Positions 17,467 to 25,584 of a stretch of DNA of 64,000 bases are shown here, piece by piece; within the stretch, counting starts at the first letter, position 1; each line of letters opens with the position of its first letter. This DNA comes from Candidatus Moraniibacteriota bacterium. Its GTDB lineage: Bacteria; Patescibacteria; Paceibacteria; Moranbacterales; UBA2206. The stretch lies in contig JAUSNP010000005.1 of NCBI GenBank assembly GCA_030645735.1, positions 78,607 to 142,606 on the forward strand, given 5' to 3'. The translations under genes and the position numbers were made by a program. The notes below the pieces were generated by a model that saw nothing but the letters and a program-made list of their open reading frames with translations, searched no databases and was not told where the DNA came from.

Positions 17467-18075
17467 ATGAATAAAATCGTCCGAATATTTGTCGCCATTT
17501 CAATTTTATTGATTATAATTTTATTGCCAATTTTTGTGTTGGTTTGGCAGGGGGATGTTGTGGTGCAAAAAGTTGCAGCTTTACAAAACAGCGAATCGTC
17601 TAAAGCAGATGCTCAAATTTATGCTGAGCATACCCTAGGATTTTTATTGAACACTGACAATCTGCCAGCGCAAATGACTGAATCAGAGGCAGCCCATATG
17701 CAGGATGTGAAAAATTTGTTTGTGGTAGGGGAGTGGATGCTGGTGATTTCGATAATGATTTTAGTAGGGAGTTATTTTATATTAAAAAATCCGCAAACTT
17801 ATTGGTGCAGTCTACGAGCCGGATCAGTTTTGACAATTATTATAATAATTTTGTTGGGTATTTTTATGTTGTTTGATTTTGAAAATATTTTCATCCACTT
17901 TCACCAAATCTTCTTCCCGCAAGGCAACTGGATTTTCCCCTCAAATTCATTGATGATTCAGATTTTTCCTGAGAGTTTGTTTGAGTGGTTGGGGATGATG
18001 AGCACTTCGGCCAGTTTATTTTTGGCTGGTATTATAGCTATTTTTTCACAATACAAAATAAAGAAAGGCACATAG
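17467..18075 (+). CDS. DUF1461 / TIGR01906-type integral membrane protein
   Basis: This 202-residue protein has four hydrophobic segments and the family hallmark HFHQIFFPQGNWIFPSN followed by IFPESLFEW in the loop before the last membrane segment. The N-terminal segment is signal-like (IFVAISILLIIILLPIFVLV). The role of the family is unknown; it is frequent in CPR bacteria and Gram-positives. It is divergent from the PLD gene with overlapping promoters and is followed by a hairpin at 18064. Confidence 0.85.
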   Translation: MNKIVRIFVAISILLIIILLPIFVLVWQGDVVVQKVAALQNSESSKADAQIYAEHTLGFLLNTDNLPAQMTESEAAHMQDVKNLFVVGEWMLVISIMILVGSYFILKNPQTYWCSLRAGSVLTIIIIILLGIFMLFDFENIFIHFHQIFFPQGNWIFPSNSLMIQIFPESLFEWLGMMSTSASLFLAGIIAIFSQYKIKKGT

Positions 18076-18096
18076 CTTGTTAGCTTTGTGCCTTTC
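18064..18096 (+). terminator. Hairpin after the DUF1461 gene
   Basis: AAAGGCACA pairs with TGTGCCTTT, with a TAGCT repeat in the loop. The T-tract is short. It lies between convergent genes. Confidence 0.65.
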
Positions 18097-18124
18097 GGAG
18101 TGTTATAACGATAGCAGGGTGTTT

Positions 18125-18718
18125 TTATGATTTATCCTGCTTCCAGATTATGACATTGTTATCGTTGAGATGAGCGGCGGCGGTATCGAGTATAGTAGTT
18201 GGATTGCCACCGCGGACAGTGATCTTGTTTTGGCCTTCAGTTTTCGCGAGAAGTGTAGTGGCCAATTCTCGCAAGGCGGGTATATCTTGCGGGTCAATAT
18301 GTCCCGTACAAGAAATAAGTGCCGTGTCCTTTGGACTGATACTGAACCAGCTTCGTGGCTTGCTATCAGCAGAAAGACGTACGACCTTGTAGTCATCGCG
18401 GATAGCGATGCCATGCGGGCACTTGATGTCGAGATTAGCCCAAATGGTTTCCCAGAGCATTTTATAGAAGTTTCCAGTTAAGCGAGGCCCTTCAGACAAA
18501 CATAGTCCAGTGTAGAGAGCTTTTTCTTTGACGGTGAGCTCTCGGACGATGACCTCACTACTTTTATCAACTGAATCTGCCGGCGCTGGTGTTGGCTCGA
18601 ATGAGTCACCACCTCCAGTAAGCATGGCCTCAAAAGCTGACCAAAACGGCAAGAGCTCTTTGAGCATGCCAAGAAGATCCATAAGAGAAACTCTTTCCTG
18701 CGGATTGATGTTGTCCAC
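18125..18718 (-). CDS. Orphan hypothetical protein, 197 aa
   Basis: No family recognised. The start is a GTG at 18718 with AGGAGG 7 nt upstream on the minus strand. A competing ATG five bases earlier gives only an 81-residue overlapping frame. The N-terminus is amphipathic (LMDLLGMLKELLPFWSAFEAML), followed by a Pro/Ala linker and a mixed alpha/beta C-terminal half (residues about 60-190) with HIDPQDIPALRELATTLLAK. It is the second gene of a two-gene orphan operon with 18767-18982. Function unknown. Confidence 0.65.
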   Translation of the reverse strand: MDNINPQERVSLMDLLGMLKELLPFWSAFEAMLTGGGDSFEPTPAPADSVDKSSEVIVRELTVKEKALYTGLCLSEGPRLTGNFYKMLWETIWANLDIKCPHGIAIRDDYKVVRLSADSKPRSWFSISPKDTALISCTGHIDPQDIPALRELATTLLAKTEGQNKITVRGGNPTTILDTAAAHLNDNNVIIWKQDKS

Positions 18719-18766
18719 TTCATTTCCTCCTCGTACTTTTTTTGAGTTTGTGTTGCTTTGTGAATT

Positions 18767-18982
18767 TCACAGTGATCCTAAAAGAGTATTGATTGCATCT
18801 CGTAACTCATCATATCCAAAAAAACGTCCTTTGGATTTGACATCTCCGATTTCATTGCCCTCCTTGTATATCCTAAATGTTTGGTTGCGGATAGTTTTGA
18901 GCGTATCTGCTGGGCCAATAAGTACTCCCAGCTCTAGGTCAATAGTCATCAAATCATGAACAGTTAATTCTGTCCTTCTCAT
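18767..18982 (-). CDS. Orphan small protein, 71 aa
   Basis: The protein begins MRRTELTVHDL, and GGGGGTG upstream acts as the ribosome binding site. A GTG four codons earlier (18994) is possible but would overlap that site. It appears to have beta strands followed by a helix (YDELRDAINTLLGSL). Its promoter is TTGACT, 17 bp, TAGAAT on the minus strand. It probably forms an operon with 18125-18718. Function unknown. Confidence 0.6.
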   Translation of the reverse strand: MRRTELTVHDLMTIDLELGVLIGPADTLKTIRNQTFRIYKEGNEIGDVKSKGRFFGYDELRDAINTLLGSL

Positions 18983-19032
18983 GTGAATTTTCACCCCCAG
19001 TTGATTTTTTCATATTGTTAAAGAATTAATAA

Positions 19033-19061
19033 ATTCTAGCAAGGGTGGGGTGGAAAGTCAA
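19033..19061 (-). promoter_or_regulatory. Promoter of the two-gene orphan operon
   Basis: On the minus strand: TTGACT (19056-19061), 17-bp spacer, TAGAAT (19033-19038). Confidence 0.65.
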
Positions 19062-19117
19062 TGTTGATTGGAAAAACTAAAAACCTATTCTTTGGGAATG
19101 AATCCATACTTTGTTAT

Positions 19118-19146
19118 GGCTATATAGTGGGACGAAGCTAGAACTT
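19118..19146. repeat. GGGACGAAG box before the SMR-type gene
   Basis: GGGACGAAGCTAGAACTT at 19129-19146 recurs as GGGACGAAGTTGGAACTT at 19618-19635, just before the next transporter gene. Each box opens a transporter unit that ends in the 49-bp repeat. Confidence 0.5.
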
Positions 19147-19233
19147 GCCTTTTTGAATTAGCGCAGTCGTAAGGCTTAGTAGGGTTTTTATGATATAATA
19201 AGGCTATATTTATTCAAAAAGATAATTTTTTTT

Positions 19234-19566
19234 ATGTCTAAAATAACGGCATTTTTACTCGCGATAGCTCTATCAGTTATTACTGTACTTGCGGACTATT
19301 TCATCAAGGAGGCATCATTGAAAACTTCAGTTTGGAGCAAAGCGCTCTTAGTAGGGAGTTTGATTTATGGGCTGACAGGTCTTGGATGGGTGTTTGTCAC
19401 GAGACACATGAAACTTTCAACTCTGGGTGTTGTCTACGGAGTAAGTTGTATAAGTTTATTGGTTCTAGTGAGTGTGTTTACATTTAATGAGAAAATAACT
19501 ACTATAGAAATTTTTGGAATCATTCTCGGCATGAGTTCTATTATAATTTTATATAGATTTGCTTAA
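19234..19566 (+). CDS. Small four-helix transporter of the DMT/SMR type
   Basis: This 110-residue protein consists almost entirely of four hydrophobic segments: about residues 3-22, 36-55, 62-84 and 89-107. This is the size and layout of SMR or half-size EamA transporters, which export small molecules such as cationic compounds and usually work as dimers. The third and fourth segments (LGVVYGVSCISLLVLVSV, FNEKITTIEIFGIILG) match the EamA/SMR end pattern. It is a single-gene unit with an extended -10 (TGATATAAT, 19192-19199) and ends at a 49-bp palindromic repeat that recurs downstream. Confidence 0.75.
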   Translation: MSKITAFLLAIALSVITVLADYFIKEASLKTSVWSKALLVGSLIYGLTGLGWVFVTRHMKLSTLGVVYGVSCISLLVLVSVFTFNEKITTIEIFGIILGMSSIIILYRFA

Positions 19567-19613
19567 TTTAAAAGCGCCCTTGAGGGGCGCCTTTAAATTT
19601 GATTGGGTTGGGG
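19565..19613. repeat. 49-bp direct repeat, copy A (terminator-like palindrome)
   Basis: AATTTAAAAGCGCCC and GGGGCGCCTTTAAATTT form a near-perfect palindrome, followed by ATTGGGTTGGGG. It matches copy B at 21088-21136 with one difference. As RNA it can terminate the 19234-19566 transcript. Confidence 0.85.
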
Positions 19614-19672
19614 CTATGGGACGAAGTTGGAACTTTGTCGTCCTCAGATTTAGTTATGCGTGAACAACACAT

Positions 19673-19703
19673 TTGCAAAAATGCACAGAGATGGTAATAT
19701 AAT
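19673..19703 (+). promoter_or_regulatory. Promoter of the MFS gene
   Basis: TTGCAA (19673-19678), a long 19-bp spacer and TATAAT (19698-19703). Confidence 0.5.
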
Positions 19704-19751
19704 ACATTGTTCTTTAATTTATGAATAAACTAATCACGAAGGAGATATAGC

Positions 19752-20972
19752 ATGAGCATAAAGGCCATTATAGTGAAAATCCTTCCTGCATTTAAAGGAC
19801 GGAATTATCGCCTCCATGTTTGGGGACAATTAATCTCATCTTCCGGCACTTGGCTTCAAAATGTCACCATGGGCTGGTACATTTGGGATCTGACTCATTC
19901 GGAGAGTCTAACTGCTTTGATTTTGGCAATGCCACGCTGTGTCAGCGCATGTCTGACGATATTTGGAGGAATAATTTCAGACAAGTTTGACAAGAGAGCA
20001 GTGCTATATGTCACTAATTTTCTGGGCATGGCACAAGCGATGTTACTGGGCTATATGGTAATTAATAATGTTTCGCGTATATGGATTGTTATATTACTTT
20101 CCATTTGCTTGGGACTAATTAATGCCATTGACGGACCGGCTCGCCATTCTTTTCTCCCTGAAATTGTTGACCGAACTGAAATAAGACAAACGAGTTCGTT
20201 TAATTCCGCCATCGGTCAGTCGTCTCAATTTGTCGGTTCGAGTCTTGGCGCAGTGCTACTTGGATTAATCGGAACTGGCTGGACATTTGTCTTGAACGGT
20301 CTATCATTTATGGCTGTTATAATTATGCTTAGGATGATGAAAATCGACAAGAAAACGGAGATTAGGAAAGACCAGAATAACTATTTCAGGATGTTTAAGG
20401 AGGGCGTGGCATATGTCGCTCGTCAACCAAAGATTCGCTGGTATCTGGTACTTATTGGAAGTCTAAATTTTTTCGGCTTTTCATACCGAGGGATACTTCC
20501 TGTCGTAGTTGAGCAAATTTTTCATTCCGGGGCGAAAAATTATGCAGTGCTTATGGCTTGTGCCGGAATAGGTGCTCTTATCGGATCCACATTGTCCTCA
20601 GCAAAATCAAAGATTTCATTGAATTTTTTTGTTGTTTGCGGAAGCTTGATTGTTGGTTCCGCATTAATCCTGTTTACTTTGACATCTGTTTTTATACTGG
20701 GCATGTCGCTTATGTTTGCTGCAGGTTTCGGTTTAACCCTAAGCTCATCTAGTGTGCGAGGGGAGTGTCAGGAAGTGATGTCATCGGATATGCGAGGCAG
20801 AGTCAATGGCTTTGTTATGATGTTTGCGCTCGGTGGCACAGGTCTTGGAGGCATAGTAACGGGAAAATTAGCAGAGCTATTTGGAAGCCAATTAGCGCTG
20901 ATAGTAAGCGGCGTTATGCTGATTATTATCGCCATCATTGTTTTTGTATTAGACAGGCTTTCAAAACATTAA
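19752..20972 (+). CDS. Major facilitator superfamily exporter
   Basis: This 406-residue protein has about 12 hydrophobic segments. It starts with YRLHVWGQLISSSGTWLQNV and has the MFS loop GGIISDKFDKR between segments 2 and 3. NAIDGPARHSFLPEIV is typical of the EntS/MFS_3 branch of siderophore and drug exporters. AAGGAGATA precedes the ATG by about 6 nt. The gene lies alone between two copies of a 49-bp repeat, next to tRNA-Gln, and has its own terminator at 21001. The substrate cannot be read from the sequence. Confidence 0.88.
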   Translation: MSIKAIIVKILPAFKGRNYRLHVWGQLISSSGTWLQNVTMGWYIWDLTHSESLTALILAMPRCVSACLTIFGGIISDKFDKRAVLYVTNFLGMAQAMLLGYMVINNVSRIWIVILLSICLGLINAIDGPARHSFLPEIVDRTEIRQTSSFNSAIGQSSQFVGSSLGAVLLGLIGTGWTFVLNGLSFMAVIIMLRMMKIDKKTEIRKDQNNYFRMFKEGVAYVARQPKIRWYLVLIGSLNFFGFSYRGILPVVVEQIFHSGAKNYAVLMACAGIGALIGSTLSSAKSKISLNFFVVCGSLIVGSALILFTLTSVFILGMSLMFAAGFGLTLSSSSVRGECQEVMSSDMRGRVNGFVMMFALGGTGLGGIVTGKLAELFGSQLALIVSGVMLIIIAIIVFVLDRLSKH

Positions 20973-21000
20973 TTTTATGTAGTAAAATCAGAAATAAAGC

Positions 21001-21036
21001 AAAGTCCTTTCCTATTGTATGGGAAAGGACTTTCTT
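21001..21036 (+). terminator. MFS gene terminator
   Basis: AAAGTCCTTTCC pairs with GGAAAGGACTTT around a 9-nt loop. Confidence 0.8.
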
Positions 21037-21087
21037 AATTGTCTGCATCCATATACACCCGTCCGAATCCCTCTCTAAAATAAATCA

Positions 21088-21136
21088 AATTTAAAAGCGC
21101 CCTTGAGGGGCGCCTTTAAATTTAATTGGGTTGGGG
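21088..21136. repeat. 49-bp direct repeat, copy B, overlapping the tRNA-Gln 3' end
   Basis: This copy is the same palindrome as 19565-19613. The last 6 bases (TTGGGG) are the 3' end of tRNA-Gln, including its discriminator. It probably also serves as the tRNA terminator. Confidence 0.85.
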
Positions 21137-21202
21137 AGGAGGGATTCGGACCCCCGGATGCATGGACCAAAACCATGTGCCTTACCACTTGGCTACTCCC
21201 CA
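21131..21202 (-). tRNA. tRNA-Gln (anticodon TTG)
   Basis: The 72-nt cloverleaf has acceptor TGGGGAG/CTCCCCA, D-arm GCCAAGTGGTAAGGC, anticodon loop TTTTGGT with TTG, and T-loop TCCGAAT. The discriminator is A, and the CCA end is not encoded. The 3' flank is the 49-bp repeat. Confidence 0.93.
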
Positions 21203-21206
21203 ATGT

Positions 21207-21242
21207 AATAAAATTCGAAATTCGAACATCGAAATTCGAGAC
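21207..21242. repeat. AATTCGAA word cluster
   Basis: AAATTCGAAATTCGAAC and ATCGAAATTCGAG repeat the same TTCGAA-centred word upstream of tRNA-Gln and downstream of dnaX. No gene. Confidence 0.5.
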
Positions 21243-21326
21243 AATATCTAATATTAAAATTTTAAATAATTAAACAATTCTGTATCTTTTGAATTTGTTT
21301 CGGATTTCTTATTTCGTGCTTTGAAT

Positions 21327-22961
21327 TTACTCCTCAGTCACTACTTTCGCTCCCATGATTTCCATGGCGGAGCTTAGGAGTGAATTTTGCTCGCCAGGTG
21401 TGTTGTCGGTGGCTTGTTCCTCGGGCATTTTCGGAGCTTCGACAATTCCAGCTTCTTTATAGGTGACGATTTTCAGACGAATTTGCAACCCTAAAATTTT
21501 ACCAAGAACTGACTCGACTGTCAACTTATTGGCATGATCATTCAATTTTTCTTTGTAAAAGTCGTATGGCGTAGCTAGGGTAATTTCGTTGCCAACAACT
21601 TCAATGGCTTGCCAATTGGAAGCTAAAAGAGCCGCCAAGGAATGATTGTGGCTTTTGATTTCAGTTAGGAGTCTTTTCCAATTGCTTTTCACTGTGTGTA
21701 GGTCGGTGTCGCCATCTGGCAAGACTTGTTCTGTGATTGGTGTTTCTTGCGGGACAACAATTTCTGCCTGCATTGGTGCGGACATTTGCGGCGTTTGAAT
21801 GGTTGGTGCAGTTGCTTGCAAATTGATGTTGCTTTTGGTTTCTTGGGTTGTGTAGTTCACTGAGTTGGCTGGAAAAGTGTGAGTGGCGCGGATGATGGCA
21901 ATCTCCAATGGTAACTGTGGCAACATGGAAGCGGCAATTTTGTTTTGCGCTTCAAGCAAAAGATTCAAGGTCAAGATGATGCTTGGCAATTCCGCTTTCT
22001 CAATCTGAGACACCATAGTTTTGATTTGGTCTTGCGTGGCTTCATAGGAAAAATTGTTTTTGAGTTCGGGGTTGATTTTCAACAGCATCAATTGTCGCGT
22101 GTAATTAATCAAAGATTTAGTGAAAATTTGCAGGTCATAGCCATTGTTCAAAAGTTCATTGATTTTGGCAATGGCACTAGTGGCATCTTTGGCCAAAATC
22201 ATGCCGGCCACTTCAGCGGAAAATTTGCGATCGGTGGTGCCCAAAATTTCTTCCACTTCTTTAGCGGTGATATTTTTGTCTTCCAAGGCGATGATTTGTC
22301 CAAAAAGACTTTCAGCATCGCGCATACCACCTTCAGCTGAAATAGCAATCATCTCCAATGAATCAGCGTCGATGTTGATTTTTTCTGCCTTGGCGATCAA
22401 GGTCAATTTTTCAATGATATTTTCAATGGGCAGACGCGTGAAATCAAAGCGCTGACAGCGTGAAAGAATAGTGGCAGGCACTTTGTGAATTTCTGTGGTG
22501 GCTAGAATGAAAATCACATGCGCTGGCGGTTCTTCCAAAGTTTTCAGTAGGGCATTGAAAGCGCCCGTGGAAAGCATGTGGACTTCATCAATAATGTAGA
22601 CTTTGTATTTCAAAGCGGTCGGTGGTAAACCAATAGTTTCACGCAATTCACGAATGTTGTCCACACCCGTATTGGAAGCGGCATCAATTTCGATGATGTC
22701 GAGTGATTTGTTTTCAGCAATCATTTGGCAGTTGCGACATTTCTCGCAAGTCACCGCATCTTTGAGATCTGTGCAGTTAACTGTCTTAGCTAGAATTCTG
22801 GCGATGGAGGTTTTGCCTGTGCCGCGTGGGCCAGTGAAAAGGTAGGCTTGGCCAATGCGATTGTTTTTGATGGCATTAGAAAGAGTCTGGACAATATGTT
22901 TTTGTCCGATTATTTCCGAAAAATTTTTGGGTCGATATTTTCTATATAAAGTCGTAGACAT
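21327..22961 (-). CDS. dnaX: DNA polymerase III gamma/tau subunit
   Basis: This is the clamp-loader ATPase. The 544 residues carry the P-loop GPRGTGKTS (near residue 44), the four-cysteine zinc module (C..CEKCRNC), Walker B IIDEVHML and the sensor SRCQRF. Domain III follows, then a Gln/Thr/Pro-rich linker around residues 370-430. A C-terminal domain (about 430-530, NWKRLLTEIKSHNHSLAALL) resembles the end of longer DnaX proteins. A single gene is expressed here. Confidence 0.96.
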   Translation of the reverse strand: MSTTLYRKYRPKNFSEIIGQKHIVQTLSNAIKNNRIGQAYLFTGPRGTGKTSIARILAKTVNCTDLKDAVTCEKCRNCQMIAENKSLDIIEIDAASNTGVDNIRELRETIGLPPTALKYKVYIIDEVHMLSTGAFNALLKTLEEPPAHVIFILATTEIHKVPATILSRCQRFDFTRLPIENIIEKLTLIAKAEKINIDADSLEMIAISAEGGMRDAESLFGQIIALEDKNITAKEVEEILGTTDRKFSAEVAGMILAKDATSAIAKINELLNNGYDLQIFTKSLINYTRQLMLLKINPELKNNFSYEATQDQIKTMVSQIEKAELPSIILTLNLLLEAQNKIAASMLPQLPLEIAIIRATHTFPANSVNYTTQETKSNINLQATAPTIQTPQMSAPMQAEIVVPQETPITEQVLPDGDTDLHTVKSNWKRLLTEIKSHNHSLAALLASNWQAIEVVGNEITLATPYDFYKEKLNDHANKLTVESVLGKILGLQIRLKIVTYKEAGIVEAPKMPEEQATDNTPGEQNSLLSSAMEIMGAKVVTEE

Positions 22962-23020
22962 AGTAGTTTCTAAGGTTATGAAGCTATTATAGCATTAAAA
23001 TAAATTGTCCGCCAAAACCA

Positions 23021-23049
23021 GTTAGAGACGCGATTAATCGCGTCTCTAC
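23021..23049. repeat. GAGACGCG palindromic element
   Basis: GTTAGAGACGCGATT and AATCGCGTCTCTAC form an almost perfect palindrome between the GtrA gene and dnaX. It is related to the copies in smc and before uppS. Confidence 0.8.
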
Positions 23050-23072
23050 AGCGTATTTATAGAAAAATTGGG

Positions 23073-23525
23073 CTATTTTTTGAACACCCAGAATTTGTAA
23101 CCAACGAAGTTCCACAATAGGCCAGAAGCGCTTCCACAGATAGCACCGATGTTGCCCCAAATGATGCCTGAAATAGCCGCGCTGGTTAGCATTGGTTTAA
23201 TGAAGCTCACCACGAGGGTGGCTGCAGTGACATTGATGAAAGCACCTACAATGCTGACACCAATGAATTGATAGAATTTCTTGTCGTTGTTTTCAGTAGA
23301 TTTGTCTTGGAAGGTCCAATGCTTGTTGATGTAGTAGCTCATGATGACCGCAGCAATGAAGGATAACGCTTTGAAAAATGCATAGGGAAGTCCAGAATTC
23401 TGTTTAGTGGTGTACATTAGGATGTTGAGGATGGTGAAATCTACGCCGGTATTCATCACACCAACTACAAAAAATTTAGCAAATTGTTTGATGAAAGGAA
23501 AGCGTGCGAAAAAATTCTTAAACAT
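23073..23525 (-). CDS. GtrA family membrane protein
   Basis: This 150-residue protein has four hydrophobic segments and the GtrA pattern: FAKFFVVGVMNTGVDFTILN at the start, SYYINKHWTFQ in the middle and NFVGYKFWVF at the end. GtrA-like proteins are thought to help move polyprenyl-linked sugars across the membrane. It starts 2 nt after the stop of 23528-24271, so the two are co-transcribed. Confidence 0.9.
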   Translation of the reverse strand: MFKNFFARFPFIKQFAKFFVVGVMNTGVDFTILNILMYTTKQNSGLPYAFFKALSFIAAVIMSYYINKHWTFQDKSTENNDKKFYQFIGVSIVGAFINVTAATLVVSFIKPMLTSAAISGIIWGNIGAICGSASGLLWNFVGYKFWVFKK

Positions 23526-23527
23526 AT

Positions 23528-24271
23528 TTATTCGTTTAGAGGCTTGTTAAGTTCTTTGCGAAGTTCTTCGATGTCGGGAGCCCATTCATCGATGATAGAA
23601 AAATCTTTTTTGGGTTCTTCTTGAATTGGAGTTGCTTCTGGTTCGTCGACAGTTGGTTTTTTGTCATTGATGATGTCGTCAATGTCGGTGTTTCTTTCTT
23701 GCGCTTTCATTGAAGCGAAACTGCGCATAGCACTGCCTTTCTGAATTACATTTTCAATGGATGCCCAATCTGAATCGATGTCGCGTGGAGTCACCAAAGT
23801 CACTTCATCGCCTGGTTCAACTTTGAAATAGGTGATGGAAGCCAAAAGTACGCGATAGGGTTTGCCATTAGCGATGATGAAAAAATTGCCATCAGCATCT
23901 TGATTCACAATTCCAATTAGACGGGTTCTTTCGATGGGTCCAATTTGTTTGTAGATGAATGATCCGTCTGGAGTGATGGTCAATTTCAACATATCACCCT
24001 CGATCAATTTTGATTTTGAAGCATAGTTGGCTGGCACGGGATATTGCTTGTCATCAGTGCCCAACATAATTTGACCATCGAAAGTTCCTTCGATGACTCG
24101 GCCTTCTTCATCATCATCCATCTTTTTCTTGCGGCCAACTTTTTTCTTGCCTTCCAGTTGCAAAAGCATTGCCTTGGCGGATTGCAAGCTCTTTTCAGAG
24201 TTATAAATCATCTCACGCAAAGCTTGAACTTTATCAGAAATATTTTCTTGTGGATCCCTTTCTTCAGTCAT
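23528..24271 (-). CDS. Conserved hypothetical protein with beta-rich core, 247 aa
   Basis: I do not recognise a named family, but the style (acidic, Lys/Glu-rich ends and a compact beta core) is common in CPR genomes. Residues about 15-45 form a coiled-coil-like helix, followed by a KKKVGRKKK patch. Residues 58-165 look like two small beta-barrel modules (EGTFDGQIMLGTDDKQYPVP and RLIGIVNQDADGNFFIIANG). The C-terminus is disordered and acidic. There is no signal peptide. It is operonic with the GtrA gene. Nucleic-acid binding is only a guess. Confidence 0.75.
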   Translation of the reverse strand: MTEERDPQENISDKVQALREMIYNSEKSLQSAKAMLLQLEGKKKVGRKKKMDDDEEGRVIEGTFDGQIMLGTDDKQYPVPANYASKSKLIEGDMLKLTITPDGSFIYKQIGPIERTRLIGIVNQDADGNFFIIANGKPYRVLLASITYFKVEPGDEVTLVTPRDIDSDWASIENVIQKGSAMRSFASMKAQERNTDIDDIINDKKPTVDEPEATPIQEEPKKDFSIIDEWAPDIEELRKELNKPLNE

Positions 24272-24410
24272 TTTATTTTTTTTGATTTGTTTTTATTTTA
24301 TATATAAATTATACAATCATTTTACTAGGCATGCAAGGCTTGCTCGGGTGTGGATAACATAATATAATAGAATCGTTGAGAAGATGTGGGTTTATATTTT
24401 CTAAAAAAAT

Positions 24411-24734
24411 ATGACTAATCAAAATTGTTGGGAATTCAAAAAATGCGGACGAGAAATCGATGGCGCCAATGTTGATAAGTATGGAGTTTGTCCAGCCGCG
24501 GACAATGTTTCAGCAGATGGATTTTGCGGTGGCAAAAATGGCGGGCGCGCTTGTGTGTATATTATTGGTACGCTATGCGATGGCATTTGCCAGGTGTCAC
24601 TGCGCAACAAAGAAAAAAAATGTGAAGAATGTGAATTCCACAGCCAACTCAAAAAAGAACATCCAGATGAAATGAACATTTTTGCCTATTTGGATTATGT
24701 AAACAAAGACAAGAAAAAGTTGAGTGAAAAATAG
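24411..24734 (+). CDS. Two-CW domain cysteine-rich protein
   Basis: This 107-residue protein begins NCWEFKKCGRE, the CW motif of the two-CW family. It has about ten cysteines (CPAAD, FCGG, CVYIIGTLCDGICQ, KCEEC), suggesting a metal or Fe-S site. In other bacteria the domain is often attached to signalling proteins; here it stands alone. A terminator follows at 24756. Confidence 0.8.
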   Translation: MTNQNCWEFKKCGREIDGANVDKYGVCPAADNVSADGFCGGKNGGRACVYIIGTLCDGICQVSLRNKEKKCEECEFHSQLKKEHPDEMNIFAYLDYVNKDKKKLSEK

Positions 24735-24755
24735 TTTCAGCATCAGCGTTTGAGG

Positions 24756-24780
24756 CAGGGAATTGAACCCTGTTTTTTTG
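24756..24780 (+). terminator. Terminator after the two-CW gene
   Basis: CAGGG pairs with CCCTG around AATTGAA, followed by TTTTTTT. Confidence 0.8.
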
Positions 24781-24808
24781 TTGACAAAGCTCATGGTTTT
24801 GCTAGGAT
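24781..24808 (+). promoter_or_regulatory. Promoter of the 24890 gene
   Basis: TTGACA (24781-24786), 16-bp spacer, TAGGAT (24803-24808). The leader is about 75 nt. Confidence 0.6.
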
Positions 24809-24889
24809 TATCGTCAGCAGCAGTACCTTAAACTAGTTTAGCTAATAGCTAAATATAATCTAATAAAAGTCAGAAAGGGAGATGCGGTC

Positions 24890-25423
24890 ATGACGAAATA
24901 CTTGCTAGATAACTATGCATGGTCTTGTTTGGCTTTTGGCTTGATTGCTTTTCTGTGCTTGGATGGGTGGATTACTAAATTTATTCATGCTATGAGTGAG
25001 CGGTTTCAACAGAAGTATGGTTGGGACAATATGCTGTTGGCAAAATACTTAGCCGGAGCGCTTATGTCCATCTGGATTTTTATTGCTTTGGTGGCGACAT
25101 TGTCGGATTTGCGAACGCTAGTGCTAAACATGTGTGTGGCTGGGTTGCTTAGTATCCCACCAGCCTCCCTTCTGCTTCTGGGCAAAAAGGCAAGAGGTAA
25201 CTCATTATCTGCAAAAGTAATGCTTATTATTTTTAAGCAAATCCTTTGGATAGCTTTGATTGCGGTCGTCAGGATAAACTACATTGAAGAACAGCCACTG
25301 CAATGGGTTGCAATCATGGCGTTGGGAGTAATCGCCTTGATTGGTATTATCTATCTGGTTGCTCCAATCAACAAGAAATGCACGGACAATTTGCCGTGCC
25401 GTTATCCGGGAATTTCTGCTTGA
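24890..25423 (+). CDS. Orphan membrane protein, 177 aa
   Basis: Family not recognised. Four to five hydrophobic segments: about residues 10-27, 56-75, 80-103, 117-137 and 140-162. A short amphipathic stretch (ERFQQKYGWDN) lies after the first. GGGAG lies upstream of the ATG. It has its own promoter and terminator and no partner gene. Function unknown. Confidence 0.7.
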   Translation: MTKYLLDNYAWSCLAFGLIAFLCLDGWITKFIHAMSERFQQKYGWDNMLLAKYLAGALMSIWIFIALVATLSDLRTLVLNMCVAGLLSIPPASLLLLGKKARGNSLSAKVMLIIFKQILWIALIAVVRINYIEEQPLQWVAIMALGVIALIGIIYLVAPINKKCTDNLPCRYPGISA

Positions 25424-25447
25424 CCATGCTCAGGCGCGCGCCACCCC

Positions 25448-25485
25448 AAAGCCCGACCTTGTTTTCACAAGAGGTTGGGCTTTTC
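25448..25485 (+). terminator. Terminator of the 24890 gene
   Basis: AAAGCCCGACCT pairs with AGGTTGGGCTTTT. Confidence 0.85.
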
Positions 25486-25492
25486 TTATTAT

Positions 25493-25521
25493 TTGACGCG
25501 CTGATTATTTCTTGTTATTCT
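25493..25521 (+). promoter_or_regulatory. Promoter of the 25585 gene
   Basis: TTGACG (25493-25498), 17-bp spacer, TATTCT (25516-25521). Confidence 0.55.
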
Positions 25522-25584
25522 GCATCAATGCCAAACTTGGCATACAGATTGTTCTTACTAATAATTTTAGATTGAGGGGGTGAG

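Noticed and set aside
18478..18723. 81-codon ORF on the minus strand starting at 18723
   Set aside because: It overlaps the longer 18125-18718 gene in another frame. The AGGAGG spacing fits the GTG at 18718.
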